A stretch of DNA of 64,000 nucleotides, taken from positions 60,227,998-60,291,997 of the forward strand of contig NC_062223.1 in the NCBI RefSeq assembly GCF_902686445.1, given 5' to 3'. Source of the stretch: Sciurus carolinensis. Its lineage: Eukaryota; Chordata; Mammalia; Rodentia; Sciuridae. Below, piece by piece: positions 30,331 to 42,607 of the stretch. The stretch's first letter is position 1. Each line of letters starts with the position of its first letter. Under the pieces are notes generated by a model that saw only the letters and a list, made by a program, of their open reading frames with translations, was not told the origin of the DNA and ran no database searches. A program made the translations under genes and the position numbers.

Positions 30331-31029
30331 TGAGTGGGTGCCCCTCTTCTCGACATCCACATGACTACAAGGTAGGGTGGAGATGTGAATTCTGAGTTCC
30401 GATTGCATTTAGCTGCTGTAGGAGAAGTCTGGAGGCCTTGAACTGGGGTTGCCTGGGTAAGGAGCATACAAATGATAGAATTCAACTCAGAAATTGGTTT
30501 GAGCCAATAAAACTGCATAACTTTTATGTCAAAAGAATATCCCTGTTCTTGAGAATACACACTGATGTATTTGCTTTTAAGTGGTTAAGTGGTTATGGAG
30601 AAAAAATTATATGTGTATGGAGGAGGAAGTGGATGACATAATATAGGTACAATGTTAAAAGTGAGTAGTCTAGGTAAGGGGCATATGGGGACACTTTATA
30701 AAGTTGTTACTCTTACAGCTTTCCTGTAGGTTTGCAATTATTTCCAGATAAAAAGTTAATTAAAAGACAACCGTATATAGCCTTGTTTGTCAAAGTCTAG
30801 GCTGTCCCAAGGCCACACTTACCTTGCCCAGGCTGTAGGGACCTGGGAACCAGGAAGCCAGGGTACTGAGGTGGGTAAATAGCTCCTGGTTTGCCTCTTT
30901 CCTGGGCATTTAGAGGACTACATAAATGCCTCTCCTTAATCCAGGCAGCCACCTGGTCATCAACTCTGGCCACTGCAGGATAGATATATTATCCAGAGCT
31001 TCCCAGGTCGCAAGGGTCAACAATAATAA

Positions 31030-31235
31030 TCTTTGTGATGCTTTATAGTTAAAAAACACATTTTCTTTTAGAGGCACAATATTTGATTGTCCTTGTTGTA
31101 CAGACAGGGCATTAGAGGCTGAGTATAGGGGTGGTTAAAAGATCTTCCCAAGACCAGAGCGTCAGTGGGGGAGTTGGAACTTAAACTTCAGTCTTCTTGG
31201 CTCCAAAATCTGTGCACTTTCTACCATGGCTCCTT
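31030..31235 (-). mobile_element. MIR-like remnant, inverted
   Basis: GATGCTTTATAGTTAAAAAACAC..TTGTACAGACAGGGCATTAGAGGCTGAG..TCTTCCCAAGACCAGAGCGTCAGTGGGGGAGTTGG; reversed MIR core and 3' part. Confidence 0.5.
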
Positions 31236-32439
31236 ACTCATTACTACTTCTGTTCTGAATTCTTTCTGTAGGGTCTATCCCCCATAACTAGTTCTCTGCA
31301 CCTTCCCTGATCATCCTTGTGCAGAAACCCATTTGGGTACAGGGTAGTGTAGAAGAATGACCTTGGGGTAGATGGCCTCAGGCAGGGCAGTGGGCAGATC
31401 CCTGGTGCTCTGGGGGAGTGGACCTCCTCCATCTAGAGCATCACCCCCTTCTTTCCCCTTTCTTCCTCCCCAGAGGTCAGCTGACCCCTGCTTAGGGGCT
31501 GTTGAGCCTCTTAATCCTGCTTAGAGCCAAGCTGCCTTTCAGGTCTTGCCAGAAGAGTGTTTCCATGTCATACCCAGGATTCTTACGGGCTTTTCCTGCT
31601 GAGACAGAGCTCTTACCAAGCTCTCAAGGTCTGACAGCTTCAGTTGGGATGTAGTCTCTTCATAGGGCTGATGGTCACCTCCTGTACCTCCCCAGAACAC
31701 ACTCTGTCATGCAGGGTTGGGGTGGATGGCATGCTGGGAAGATGGAGGGGGAAGGGGTCTATTCCAGTCCCTGGCTGCGTGGACTTCTGTGTCTTCTGTC
31801 CCTAGGTGAAGCTGGAGAGGGGTTAGGCCAGAGCAATGGTTTAGGTTAATTCAATAACCTCTGCAATATTCATATCCTCTCCACTTGCAAACTGAGTTTT
31901 TCTTACTGTTCGCAGGTAGAACCAGTGGACCAACTTAGTGGTGAGCATCTAGTTGGAGGAGCAGTTAGATGGAGCCTTGACTTTTGGTTAAGGACTCATC
32001 TGTTTAGTCACCAGACTCTTAAGCATATGCCAGTCTTCACAGTGGGTACTATGGAGAGAAATAGTCATCAACTCGTTTATTTTTATTTTTTTATTGGTGT
32101 GTCACGAACTCTTAACTTCAGCAGTGCCCCATCCAAGAGAGGAAAGGACCTGGTCTAATTTCAGTATGGGAACCAGAGGCAGGGAGGGGGCATTGAGAAG
32201 AGCCCTGGGGGAGCCTCTAAAGGTGAGTGAGGAAGACCAGGCAACTGTGGAGCAGGGCAGCCGCTCCCTTGGCAGGGGAGGCCAAATGGGCAGGAGCTTG
32301 GGGGTGGTGTGAGGGTTATAGCACCTGTGTGTAGCACCTGTGCTGGTAGCTTGGCCTTGGCAGAGTGGCTTATTTGGAGATATTGCCCTAGGGATTTGCA
32401 CACTCCTGCTCTGAGGGACAGTGCCTCATCATGGTTCTA

Positions 32440-32620
32440 AAACATGTATTCTGTAGTCAGAGTGCCTGGATTGAAGTCCTGACTCTGCTACTGGTTGGGC
32501 AGGTCACTTCAACTTCTGTGTCTTCAGATGTTTCTTCATCTGTAAAATGGGAACAATGACCACATCTACCAACCTAGAGCAGTGCCTGGCAGTTGTACGT
32601 ACTGTATGAGAATGAACTCC
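32440..32620 (+). mobile_element. MIR element
   Basis: TAGTCAGAGTGCCTGGATTGAAGTCCTGACTCTGC..TTCATCTGTAAAATGGGAACAATGACC..CAGTGCCTGGCAGTTG. One of the clearest MIR copies in the window. Confidence 0.75.
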
Positions 32621-32739
32621 ATTGTCATTTCTACTCCTATTAAGCACCTCCCGAAGGCAAGATGCGGCACAGTGGCAGAGGAGCTGGGATTTTATATCCT
32701 TAAGGAATTCTAAGGTTGAATTAGCTAGAAGGAGAATTA

Positions 32740-32832
32740 CCCTTTCTTGTTTTTTGTTTGTTTTGTTTTTTGTTTTTGTTTCTTTTGTTGTGATGCTAGA
32801 GATTGAATGCTTTCTTGTTGAGGCTTATCTTT
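32740..32832 (-). mobile_element. ID-like remnant, inverted, badly eroded
   Basis: A T/G-rich tail (TTTTTTGTTTGTTTTG) followed by GTGATGCTAGAGATTGAATGC; the 5' half of the element is missing. Confidence 0.4.
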
Positions 32833-33124
32833 AAATGGAAGCTGGGCATTAAATGGTTGGTACCAAGTATCAAAAAACAAAAAGCAACTCTGTATCTGTA
32901 AGCCCCATGTGACTGTGTCCACCCAGAGAGAAAATGACCAGATTTTGTGTGCGTATGATTTTTACTCCCTATCTACCATGCCTCTGTCCAAACGGAGGGA
33001 TGTCCAAGGTATTAGTATTAATGTCTGCCCTGCCTGGCAAGGCAGTGGCTCATTTTGGGGGCAGCAGTAAGCCTCCCTGGTATCTACATTAAGACAACGA
33101 AGGGCAGTAAGGATAAAGAATCAG

Positions 33125-33215
33125 AGCAGTGTTCCAGAATGCTGAACCAGAGCCTCCAGGGGTGGGGCTCCAGCATTTATTATAAGCTCAATAGGTGATT
33201 CTTATGGACACTGAA
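33125..33215 (+). mobile_element. Possible MER5-like fragment
   Basis: GCTGAACCAGAGCCTCCAGGGG..GCATTTATTATAAGCTCAATAGGTGATTCTTATGGACACTG matches parts of MER5 loosely. Confidence 0.4.
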
Positions 33216-36204
33216 AGTGAAACTGTCTCTTGAATTTCAGCTTCCCGGTGTCTACGGTAATGATGCTCTTTTCCTACCTGGTGTTATTTGAGAATTAAAA
33301 GTGCCTATCTAGAACTTCTAGTATGCTATTTGGCACATGGTAGGTGCACAGGAATCATGAGTCTCTCATTATAGGAGGACATCTGTCCCAATTAGTTGGA
33401 TTAAGCTGTGAAAGGTCTCAAGAGCGTGTTAGTAGAGAAACCTGTTTTGTCAATGTCCACCTGCCACTTAGGTCAAGTCCTGGGAAGCCACGTTCCTGGT
33501 CTTGTTTTCTTAGGGACTGTGCTGCCCTTACCTCTGCCCAGAAGATGCTGTCAGTCCCAGAAGGAGGCAGTCCAGCTGACCTTGAGGGTGACCACAGAAT
33601 GGAGACTGTGACTGCCTGGGGGTTGGCCAGAGGGCCATAACCCCTGAGGGGCCCTCCTGAGAGCAGAGGAGGGGCTGGGAGAAAGGTCGTTCTGTGTGAT
33701 TGGTACTGAGAGCCAGAGGAGGCCAACAACCTGCAGTTAGGTGGAGAAATAGAAGTGCTTCCTCTGTGTGTGAGAATGAGTGTTGGTGGTGAATATGTCC
33801 AGGAGATGTCTGGCCTTGTAGCCTTCCCTGAGCTGGTCCTGGGGGATACAGTGCTGGGCCAGGGTTGTGACTCAGCGCCATGAACAACTTCTCAGTTTTT
33901 TGGGCACAATATCAGACATGAGGTCAGCACTCAGCCAAATAGGTATGGGTTGGTTTAACCTTTGACCCAGCCCTCCTGAAACTGACAGACATGAGGAGAG
34001 AGGGAGTTAGTAGTAAATGGGGGTTTGTGGACTGATGAGGGAGGAGGAACACAAAGTCAATGGGCAGGGGCTAAGAAGGGAGAAATGATTACTTATCCTG
34101 CTTGAGAGTCTTTGGAAAGATATTTTTTTCTCAGCACATTTTGACCTGAGGATTTAAAAAATAGTAGATAGATGAATGCTGTGAAGTATCTATAATCACT
34201 GTACCCATTAATGCATTTCTGAATGGAATCAGTGGTACCTGAAATTACATCCATTTACTGAGGCTTTGAACAATACATTTCTTTGAGTTTTGGTGTGTGG
34301 GTGGGAGCTGCAGAGAGCTCAGTTGGCCTCTATTTTGGCTTTTTCCAATCCTCCTCACCTGAGAATGTGTAGATGTGTTTCTTTGTTTGGTACCAGATGG
34401 TTTCTGAAACTCAAGAGTATATTAATTTTTGGGGGGAGAGGAAAGTAATTGACTTCCTGTTCTGTGAATAGGTAGATATTTAAATGAGAACCCAAAGTAT
34501 GCTTTTTATTCCAAAAGCTGTGTGAGTGTGAGGAGCCTGGCTAAAAGGTGTGACATTGTGCTGAGGGATGCTCTCACCTGACCTTTGAAGACTGTGCCTT
34601 AGGAAGGGAGGTCTTGGTAGGTATTGATTACTTCCTTGAGTCAGTGAAAAGGTTTGAGAATTTGTTCTTTCTCCTTTAGTTGTAGTTGGATTTGCCTTGT
34701 ATCAGGAGTGCTAGGGAGCTGGGGGATTAGATAGTGAGGCTGATACTCTGAGAAGCTAATTGCTTTTGTTGAGTTCCTATCTGTTTACTTTATGAGTAAA
34801 TTCTATGAAGGACTATGTGCATAGACTTAACAGATATGGGCTCCTTTAATCCTTATAAGGTAGGTATCATTATCCACTTTATTTTATAGATATAGAGGAA
34901 ACCGAGTCACAGGATGTCAAGTGACTCAATGCACAGGTGTTAGGTGGCAGAGCCAGGGTTGCCCAGAAGCCCTTAATTGGGGTCATCACAGTCCACTTGT
35001 GCCCTGCTCATGATGAACCAGGCTACAGAGGCTGCTCCAATTTGTTTTGGAAATGCTCAAGCTTTGCACAGGTCACTTAAATGCTGTGGCTATGGTCAGG
35101 AAGGAGGGGAAGTGGCTTGGGCTGTTGGTGAAGGAAGCAAACTATGTGAAGCCTTCTGTTGATTCAGCTCCTGAACAGAGCCAGATTGGTGTGGCAGGAA
35201 TTGTCATCCCAGCCAAACATGCACATTGGACTGTAGAGAAGCCCACTGGGTTTTGCAGTGGACCCTGGAGAGAGAGAAGGATGGGCTGTGTTGTGCCAGA
35301 GTACAGAGATTGGCTGAGGCACATCTAGAATCTCAGTCTTCTGTCCCTTACCCATCAAGTGTGAGTTGAATAGAGAAAACCCACTGACTGGTTAAGGTCC
35401 CCACTCCCTCCTGTGTCTGGCAGGCCAAGTGTTCTGTGAGGAGTGTGGTGTCTGGGAGAGGAGGCAGACATTCCTAACCAAAAGCTTCTGTTTTGGATTT
35501 GTCTCCCTTTAGAGGTGGAGCTTATCCTATGCCACCCAAAGTAGAAAGAATATTTTGAAAATAAACTCCAGTCCATCAAGGAAGGGTCTGGCATCCTGAG
35601 GAGAGTTAGCATAAAAACCTCACTCCGTGCTTTCCTGCTGCCTCTCCTCTGGGTTATTGCTCAACTCTGTCTTTGGATGCTTCTGGTGGGAGGAGGGGGA
35701 GGTAGGTTGAGAAGGCACCTGGGGGTTTGGTAGGGAGCAGTGTTCTGGCTCTGAAGTGGAACCTCTGGGCAAGGGAATCCACCAGGTTCTGACAGATCCA
35801 CACACCTGTCCATCAGTTGTGCTGTGTCATGTGGGAAGAGGACTTGCTTGGGCCTGGTAACTCCCAGCACTGGGTCGTGGCTGAACTTAAAGTTGGTGTC
35901 TGCCGGGGAGCAGGCTGCTCTTGAGATTCAGCTCTTAAGTTAGATTAAGTATTCAGTGGCCTAGGACACTGTCCTAGCTGAGGACATTCAGTTCTGGACT
36001 TTCTTCTTGCTGGTTGTTCCTTGGATCTCCCTTCTCTGCTTATCTGAAATCTTTCTGGAGCTGGATATGGCTTCAAAACCTGGTGGGCCTGGTGTGTTGT
36101 TACCAGGTAAGATGGGAGCAGTGTCCACCTCCCTGAGAGCCTCTGTCTTCTGTGCTGACTTCTTCTCATGGTTCAACTGTTACCACTCTGGACTTAGGTA
36201 AGGA
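33216..36204. other. Intron 3 stretch without recognised gene
   Basis: Contains one inverted MIR (34815-34985). 33290-33360 has a short MIR/L2-like tail (GGCACATGGTAGGTGCAC). No exon or RNA gene seen. Confidence 0.4.
34815..34985 (-). mobile_element. MIR remnant, inverted
   Basis: CTCCTTTAATCCTTATAAGGTAGG..ATTATCCACTTTATTTTATAGATATAGAGGAAACCGAGTCACAGG..GTGGCAGAGCCAGGGTT. Confidence 0.65.
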
Positions 36205-36365
36205 AGCTATGGTGTTGTGGGTAAGTACACAGGCTTGGGAGCCAGACTTTGTGGTTGTAGAACTCAAGCAATTACTTAACCTCTGTAAAATGTGGCAAAT
36301 GCTGGTGTTGTCCTCTGAGGCTTTTGCAATGATTAAGAAAAATACACGCAAAGTAATAATTTCTA
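36205..36365 (+). mobile_element. MIR remnant
   Basis: GGCTTGGGAGCCAGACTTTGTGG..GCAATTACTTAACCTCTGTAAAATGTGGCAAATG..AATGATTAAGAAAAATACACGCAAAG. Confidence 0.6.
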
Positions 36366-36554
36366 AAACTTAGTATGGTTGAATAAGTTTAAGTGTTTAT
36401 TACCATGAAATCTAGGTATTTTTGTTTTCTCTTTTGCAATGGTTGTGCTGGTCCAAATATATTTGGGGATTCTTTGGCTTAAATCCTGTGGGGACGTTTG
36501 TCTTCTGATGCCTGTATATCCTGTCCACCTTGCTCAGATTCTCAGTTACAGCTT

Positions 36555-36616
36555 TCTTTCTTCTTTCTTTCTTTTTTACTTCCTTTCTTCCGTCTCTCCC
36601 TCCCTTCTTTCTCTTT
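36555..36616. repeat. Pyrimidine-rich tract
   Basis: TTTCTTTCTTCTTTCTTTC then TTCCTTTC/CTCCCTCCC units; the expanded tail of the adjacent inverted SINE. Confidence 0.75.
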
Positions 36617-36787
36617 CCGGCACTTTACCTTTGAGCTATATCACCAGCCCTTTTTGTTTTATTATGTTTTTTAAATTTTGAGACAAGGTCTCACTAAGTT
36701 GTTGAACCTGACCTTGAACTTATGATTCTCCTATCACAACCTCTGGAGTTGCTGGAATTATAGGTGTGCACCACTGTACCTGGTTTG
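36617..36787 (-). mobile_element. B1-dID SINE, inverted, ID half truncated
   Basis: CTTTGAGCTATATCACCAGCCC, TTTGAGACAAGGTCTCACTAAGTTG..GGAATTATAGGTGTGCACCAC. Confidence 0.8.
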
Positions 36788-36795
36788 TTAGTCTT

Positions 36796-36945
36796 TTCTT
36801 TCTGGTATTGGGGATTAAACCCCCAGCTCTTTTTAATTTTTATTTTTATTCAGGGTCTTGCTAAATTGTCAAGTCTGGTCTTGAACTTGTGAACCTCCTG
36901 TCTCTCTTGAGTAACTGGATTATAGATGTGTGTCATCATGCCCAG
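36796..36945 (-). mobile_element. B1-dID SINE, inverted, internally deleted
   Basis: GGTATTGGGGATTAAACCCCCAGC (ID half shortened), TTCAGGGTCTTGCTAAATTGTC..GGATTATAGATGTGTGTCATCATGCCC. Confidence 0.75.
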
Positions 36946-37106
36946 AAGTTAGAAGCATTTCCTAATGGAGAGCACTGAAAGGGCTAAAAATGTCCAACTT
37001 TACTTGCTGTTTTTCACCAGAACTGCATCCTAGTTTATGACCTTGACTGTTATAACTTGTGGATTTAGGCAATCTAGATATAGTTGTAGCAAAAGTTATA
37101 TCAGGG

Positions 37107-37210
37107 ACTAGGGCTGTGGCTCAGTGGTAGAGCACCATATACAAATAAATAAATAAAATAAAGGTATTGTGTCCATCTACAACTAAAAAAAATATTAAAA
37201 AAAAAAAAAG
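37107..37210 (+). mobile_element. ID SINE with tail module, internally deleted
   Basis: ACTAGGGCTGTGGCTCAGTGGTAGAGCACC, then ATATACAAATAAATAAATAAAATAAAGGTATTGTGTCCATC and TACAACTAAAAA. The B-box part is missing. The AAGGTATTGTGTCC module is the same tail as at 54565. Confidence 0.88.
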
Positions 37211-37212
37211 TT

Positions 37213-37308
37213 AGGGGCTGGGGATATAGCTCAGTTGGTAGAGTGCTTGCCTTGCAAGCACAAGGCCCGGAGTTCAAATCCCCAGCACCACAAAAAAAAA
37301 AAAAAAAG
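37213..37308 (+). mobile_element. ID SINE inserted into the tail of the previous ID
   Basis: GGGGCTGGGGATATAGCTCAG..GGAGTTCAAATCCCC and an A run. The sequence AAAAGTTAG lies on both sides, so this copy landed in the poly-A end of the element before it. Confidence 0.9.
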
Positions 37309-37689
37309 TTAGACCTGAGCCCTGCCTTTCTTCTTCTGGGCAGGGGGAGAAAATGCTTCAGTGATAATGAAATGTAGAGGGTAGTTTGGATTCAGTTTAG
37401 CATCTGTTTATCTATTTTTGCTGTGCAGCTGGCACCATATTCGTTGTACTCTGGGGCATATCATGGAGCCAAGGTAGCAGGTGAAACAAGGTCCACACAG
37501 CTTCAGGTGACAGGATGGTCAGGTGGTATGTGATTAAGCATTCAGATAAATAGTTCATGGAGAGAAGTGCCCAGGAGGGAGCTGGACAAGTCAGGGGAGA
37601 CTGCAGGGGGAGGCAATCTTGTGGGCTGGGATTGGGTGAGGAGAAAAGGAGTAGGTGCCTTGGGTAGGGGGTCAGCCTTTATTATTCAG

Positions 37690-37795
37690 GGTTCCTTTAT
37701 TTGGGAGACTTTTCACTGAGCACTTGATGTGTGCCAAGTACTGACCTGAACACTGTGGATATCAAAACTCAGAAAGCAGAGTAAGCAGCACTGGA
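37690..37795 (-). mobile_element. L2-end-like remnant, inverted
   Basis: CACTGAGCACTTGATGTGTGCCAAGTACTGACCTGAACACTGTGG. Confidence 0.5.
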
Positions 37796-37796
37796 A

Positions 37797-37990
37797 GACA
37801 GAATAGCCTGGTGGTTAGGAGTGTGGGATCTGGGTTTGAATCCCAGCCCTGCAACTTGCTAATTTGTGGTGAAATGTATAATCTGAATTCTCAGTTTCCT
37901 TATCTGTAAAATAGGAATAATACTAATAATGATAGGGATTAAATGAATTAATATTAAGTACTCAGAGTAGTCTTGAATATAGAAAGTACT
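37797..37990 (+). mobile_element. MIR element
   Basis: GTGGTTAGGAGTGTGGGATCTGGGTTTGAATCCCAGCCC..TTCCTTATCTGTAAAATAGGAATAATAC..GGGATTAAATGAATTAATATTAAG. Confidence 0.75.
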
Positions 37991-37994
37991 AGTG

Positions 37995-38125
37995 TGTGCT
38001 GGCTACTTATTAGCCCTAGAATGTTAGCACCGTGACACCATTTTGTCATTTGTGTTCACTGCTAAATGTCTGGCTCCCAGAACATATCTGGTACCTAACA
38101 GGTGCTGACATAATGACTCAAAGCA
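37995..38125 (+). mobile_element. L2 3' end remnant
   Basis: GAATGTTAGCACCGTGACACC..TGTTCACTGCTAAATGTCTGGCTCCCAGAACATATCTGGTACCTAACAGGTGC. Confidence 0.5.
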
Positions 38126-39955
38126 CCACTAGAGTCCTCAAGGAGCCCTAGAGCCTGTATTCTGAGGGGTCACAGATGTGCTAACAATTAGAGGGGGTAT
38201 ATACTGTGCAATTATTTGATAAGGGAAGCATGTGTCCTGGGGCACGGAGGAGGGCTGGCCAGGGAAGGCTTGGGGTTGGGGAAAGCCTGAGCTGGATCTT
38301 GAAAGCCAAGCAAGAATTTGTTGGGAGTCTCAGATGTTGAAGGGAGAGGAAGCCACATGGGCAGAGCTGGTCGAGGGAGCCTGACATGTTCAGGGGCACT
38401 GGGAGAGGGGAGGCTGCTGCACAATGGGCCTTCATCTTGTGGACCAGGAGGATCCCCAAAGGGACTCCAGCAGGGCTCCGATGGGCCCACCATGACTGTA
38501 GGAGAGGAAGGTGGAATATGCTGGGGTGGAGGTCATTCTCTGAGGCCCCAGCTCATGCTTGGACATCTGTAGGGGTGGGACTAGAGGAAGTAGGCTAGAG
38601 CAGAGAGCGGATCCCGCCCAGCAGGTGAGGACTGGCCTCCAAATAAGGAGAATGCAGGTAACACACACCACAGCCTGGCAGCACTCATGTCTTAAAATAG
38701 AAGGGATGGAGATGGGGTGGGTGGTGTGAGTGTCCGAGGGGTGGCCCAGTTAGAACCTGACCCCTGGCAGCATGAGGGCCGCCCTCACTTTCACCCAAAG
38801 GCCCAGGCCTTCTAAGGGCAGCTGCCAGCGAGTACTTGCTGTCCTTCCCTTGCTCCTCCCAGCACTCAGCCCTGTACAGAAGTCCTGTCCCTGCTGACAG
38901 AGAAAGTCTGGTTTCCAGGCCTATGCCCTTGGTTCTTCTAGGGGAAGGACCCGGGAGTCATGAGTGCGGGATTCAAGTTCATGAAACTGACGTTTTTATC
39001 ATATTGAGCTGAAGATGACTTTGAGGAAAAATTCTCTTTATCTTTAGACTTTCGTTCCTCACAGTTTGCTATAATTCCCCAAAGACTTAATTACATGACA
39101 TAGACTTAATTATCTGATTCTGACATCCTTGTACTCTCTTATCCCGCCTCACTCCCTTAAATCCACCCAGAGACACTAGGAGAGAGGAAACGTGGAGAAG
39201 GCTTTCCCTTTTTTTCTAGTCCCATTGCCTTATTTTCCTTTGGCCTTTGGAACTTATTTCTCTGACTGATCATTTATATGCAGGACCTTGTGCAGGGCTT
39301 TTAAACTTTAACTGAGATCGTGGGTATGACAGAAACTGTGAAACAATGTTCGCAAGCATGTGAAATGGAACCTCTAACACCTTTGCACCTGGTGCTGTGT
39401 TTTGGTCCGTGTTAAGGGAACTCAGAGACAGGAAAGGAAGCAGTGTCCCAGTCTTGTTTCTGTACTCACTGACCACTCCTTGTCTAGCACGTCCTGCGAG
39501 CTCGCTGGCTCTGCACCACAGCCCTTCGAGGTCAGGCTGTCAGCAGGGAGAGCCACAGGAACTGAGAGCAGGATTCTCCATGGGTGACACCCAGGTGGTG
39601 ATCGTTTGGTGGACTGCAGCCTGAGGACATGTTTACAATTGCCAGGGACTTTTGTTGAGACTGCAGGAGTGGGTTCCTGTGTGGAGATCACAGGGATGTG
39701 TCTGGAGAGAGGAGTGATGAGCTGAGGGTCTTCCTGACACCTCAGTTCTCTCCTGTGCCAGGCAGGTAGGAAAAATGGACAGAGTTGGCAGGGTGAGGTA
39801 CTGGCATGGAAGAGGATTTAGTTGGATCATATCAAATGCCACTTATAGGCCTGGAGGGGATTTCATGGTCATTGAGGCACTCTTCTGTAACCAAGACTTT
39901 TCATGTATGATTTGCCTTTATCTTCACGGTAGGACTAAATGTGGTGTTTCTCACA
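38126..39955. other. Intron 3 stretch without recognised gene
   Basis: 38210-38460 (AAAGCCTGAGCTGGATCTTG..GAAGGGAGAGGAAGCCACATGGGC) may be an eroded inverted L2. The remainder shows nothing I can name. Many overlapping short ORFs here reflect GC content only. Confidence 0.4.
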
Positions 39956-40131
39956 GATACGGAGGCACATTCCTATAACCCCAGCTACTGTGGAAGCTGA
40001 GCCAGAAGGATCCCCAGTTCAAGGCCGGTGTTGGCAACTTAGCAAGACCCTATCTCGAAATAAAAGGGCTGGGGATGTAGCTCAGTGGTGGGATGCCCTT
40101 CAGTCCTCAGTACTGGAAAAAAAAAAAAAAT
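39956..40131 (+). mobile_element. B1-dID SINE, 5' end eroded
   Basis: GGAGGCACATTCCTATAACCCCAGC..CAAGACCCTATCTCGAAATAAA, GGGCTGGGGATGTAGCTCAGTGG, A run of 14. Confidence 0.88.
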
Positions 40132-40249
40132 GGTGTTATTCTTCCCATTTACCAATGAGGGCATGAAGGCCCAGTGGGGCTGCAAGTCCTAGGTCACAGG
40201 ACTGGGAAAGATCACTGGATTCTAACCCCAAGCCTGCAGGCCAGCTTTT

Positions 40250-40440
40250 ACATATATTAATTTATTTAAACCTCACAGGAGCCCCACAGGTGGTGTATTG
40301 TGATTCTCCTTTACTCTTACAGGGCTGAGCCCCAGACCCATAGTCCGCAGTCCCCCAGAGTCACAGTCCTGAGGTGGCAGAGCCAGGGAGGTGATAGAGC
40401 CAGGGTGTGAACACAGATCACCAAGCTGCCTCACTGGGCT
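40250..40440 (-). mobile_element. MIR-like remnant, inverted
   Basis: TTAATTTATTTAAACCTCACAGGAGCCCC..ACAGTCCTGAGGTGGCAGAGCCAGGGAGG fits the reversed MIR 3' half. Confidence 0.5.
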
Positions 40441-40769
40441 TCCTCCCCAGGGACTTCTCCTTACACCTTGAAAAGCCAGGAGCAGTTTTCCCCTAAGCCA
40501 CCTTCAGAGGAGGGATGTGTGTGTGTGTGTCTTGCTGGGAGAGACCCCTCCCTGGCCAGATCTGAGGGCTCCACCACCTCCTTTCCTACAGAGTCACATG
40601 ACTCCCCACCTGGAACTCTGCAGAGATGCAGCTTCTAGACCTGTACACCCTCGCAGGGACTTGGTGGACTAAATTCAGTTTGTCCTTTGGTCTACGTGGT
40701 GTAGGCATCTGGTAATGTCCAGGAGTTCCTGGCATCAGGAACATTTCTGGGGAACTTTTAAAATCCCAT

Positions 40770-41440
40770 TGGCTCTACTTTGAAATGTATCCAGAATCAG
40801 ACTCTTCTCATGACTGCTGCTACCACCCTAGTCCACACCACTGCCTGCCTGGACTATTGCAGTATCCTCCTAGGTGGTCCTTGTGCTTCTCTCCCCGATC
40901 CCCTAACAGCAACTGGAGGGACTATTTACCGTGAGAGTTGGATCATGTTACCCTCAGCTCAAGCCATCTAAGGGCTTCCATCTTATACACAGCAGAATCC
41001 GAAGTCCTTACAGTGACCCACAAAGCCTGTGGCCCTGGCCCCAGCCCCCATTACTTCTCCCACCTCATTTCCTCCTGCTGCTGTTTCTCAGACATGCAAA
41101 GAACAACCAGCCTTAGGGCCTTTGCACTTCTGCTCCCTCGGTCTGAACTGTATTCCTTCAGATATTCCCATGGCTGCTACTCCCTCACTTTAGGTCTTTG
41201 CTCAGATGTCACCTTTTCAGTTGGCCTTTCTTGACACCTGTCCCCCAGCATACCCTATTTCCTTAGTCCTGCTTTCTTTGAGTCTCAGTTTGACCCAGAC
41301 ATATTATGTTTTGTCTCTTCCCTCTAAAACATAATCTCTATGAACAAAGGAGCTGTGTGCCTGTGGTGTCCAAGTTTGTACCTCCAGTGCCTTTGGTCAC
41401 TCAAAAAATGCCTGTCAAATTTATTTATTAAACAGATAGG
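40770..41440 (+). mobile_element. L2 (LINE-2) 3' region
   Basis: In order: CTGCCTGGACTATTGCAGTATCCTCC, GAATCCGAAGTCCTTACAGTG, AGGGCCTTTGCACTTCTGCTCCCTCGG, TATTCCCATGGCTGCTACTCCC, GTCTTTGCTCAGATGTCACC and ACATAATCTCTATGAACAAAGG..CCAGTGCC. The best-preserved sense L2 in the window. Confidence 0.8.
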
Positions 41441-42595
41441 TGACCTTTGGGACATTCTGTCTTTGGGACTCTGCCTGAGAAGCCTGTTAGCTCCCGGGAG
41501 GTACTTCCCTGCATCAGAGGGAGCCATAGCCTGGAACACCCCCGCTGCACAGGGATGGGCTGTGAGTGCTGTGGCTTAGGCATCCCCAGGGACTCCTCTC
41601 CAGACTGGGGACCACATGAACCCTTGTTTATCTCTATGCTGGCTTCCAGACTTGGGAATTATCTGAAAATATACGTTTTCTATTTTACCTGTCTACAAAT
41701 GACTACAGTGAGTTTAAGTGAGTTGGCTCGCCAGCCGACCCCTGGGAACTCTCTAATACCCAGTGAGTTCCAGAGCAGTACACATACTCGTGGTAACCAG
41801 AGGAGATATTACCCGTGCTCATGAGTGTCCCCTGTAGAGATGGAGCCAAGCCATGCCTAGGACAACAATAAGATTGAAGGCTCTGGAATGTAATAGACCA
41901 TTAGGGAAAAATTAACAATGAGCGGACACTCAGTGAGTGTTTACGGTTGTCTCTCTTGACCAGGTTACAACCTTGAGGTTGATGGTGGTGTGCCCATTCG
42001 ATGGGATGGGGAAGTTAAGTCTCAGCATTGATGGAACCAAGGTTCTTGAAGACTTTTGTGCCTTAGGAACAATGGGGAAAGGTTCTGAGGAGGAACTCAC
42101 CAGCAGCCCATGAAGGACTGGGTTACTGGGATACTGTGGCATTGTACACAGGCAGGATTGAAGGATGAGTGCTCTGTAAGGTGCGGCTTGGATGATTTTG
42201 AAATGGTCTGTGGAGGATGAACAGGTGCGTCTTTCTTTTTCATAATATTAGTGCCCTGGGAACAGGGGGAGGATGTTTGTAATGAAGCCCCAGAGAGCTG
42301 GAGAACTCTGGAGAGTTCCCTCCCCAACACAGGACCTGTGCCGTTTTGGGTCACCAAGGACCATCTCAGAAACACTTCATCTGAGTACACGCAGATCAGC
42401 ACACACCCAGGAGCAGCTTGGGGCACTCATCAGTCTTGGGGGTTTTGTGGTTGGGGAACACTGGACACTGCTACATCCTGAGTAGTGGGGGACAGTGGCA
42501 GCAGAATTCTGTACTGCAAGTTCTTATGGAATTAGTGCTTCCTGCTGCCCAGACTGTGCTGATGGGGCTGGAGCTGCTGATAGGGGTCAAGAGAG
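41441..42595. other. Intron 3 stretch without recognised gene
   Basis: Neither an exon nor a clear repeat seen. Confidence 0.45.
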
Positions 42596-42607
42596 GCACC
42601 CCTTCTT

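Larger units (their letters stand above)
28535..32435. other. Intron 3 stretch, mostly single-copy in appearance
   Basis: Apart from the ID and MIR copies listed, no gene, RNA gene or clear repeat. The ORFs here are short and family-less. Confidence 0.4.

Noticed and set aside
34977..35328. Possible exon or retro-pseudogene (ORFs of 61 and 93 residues)
   Set aside because: No recognisable protein family, no poly-A tail or target-site duplication, and no matching splice sites.
37213..37308. tRNA gene
   Set aside because: The A and B boxes belong to a tRNA-derived ID SINE: there is no clover-leaf with an anticodon arm, and a poly-A tail and target-site duplication are present. The same holds for every other ID here.
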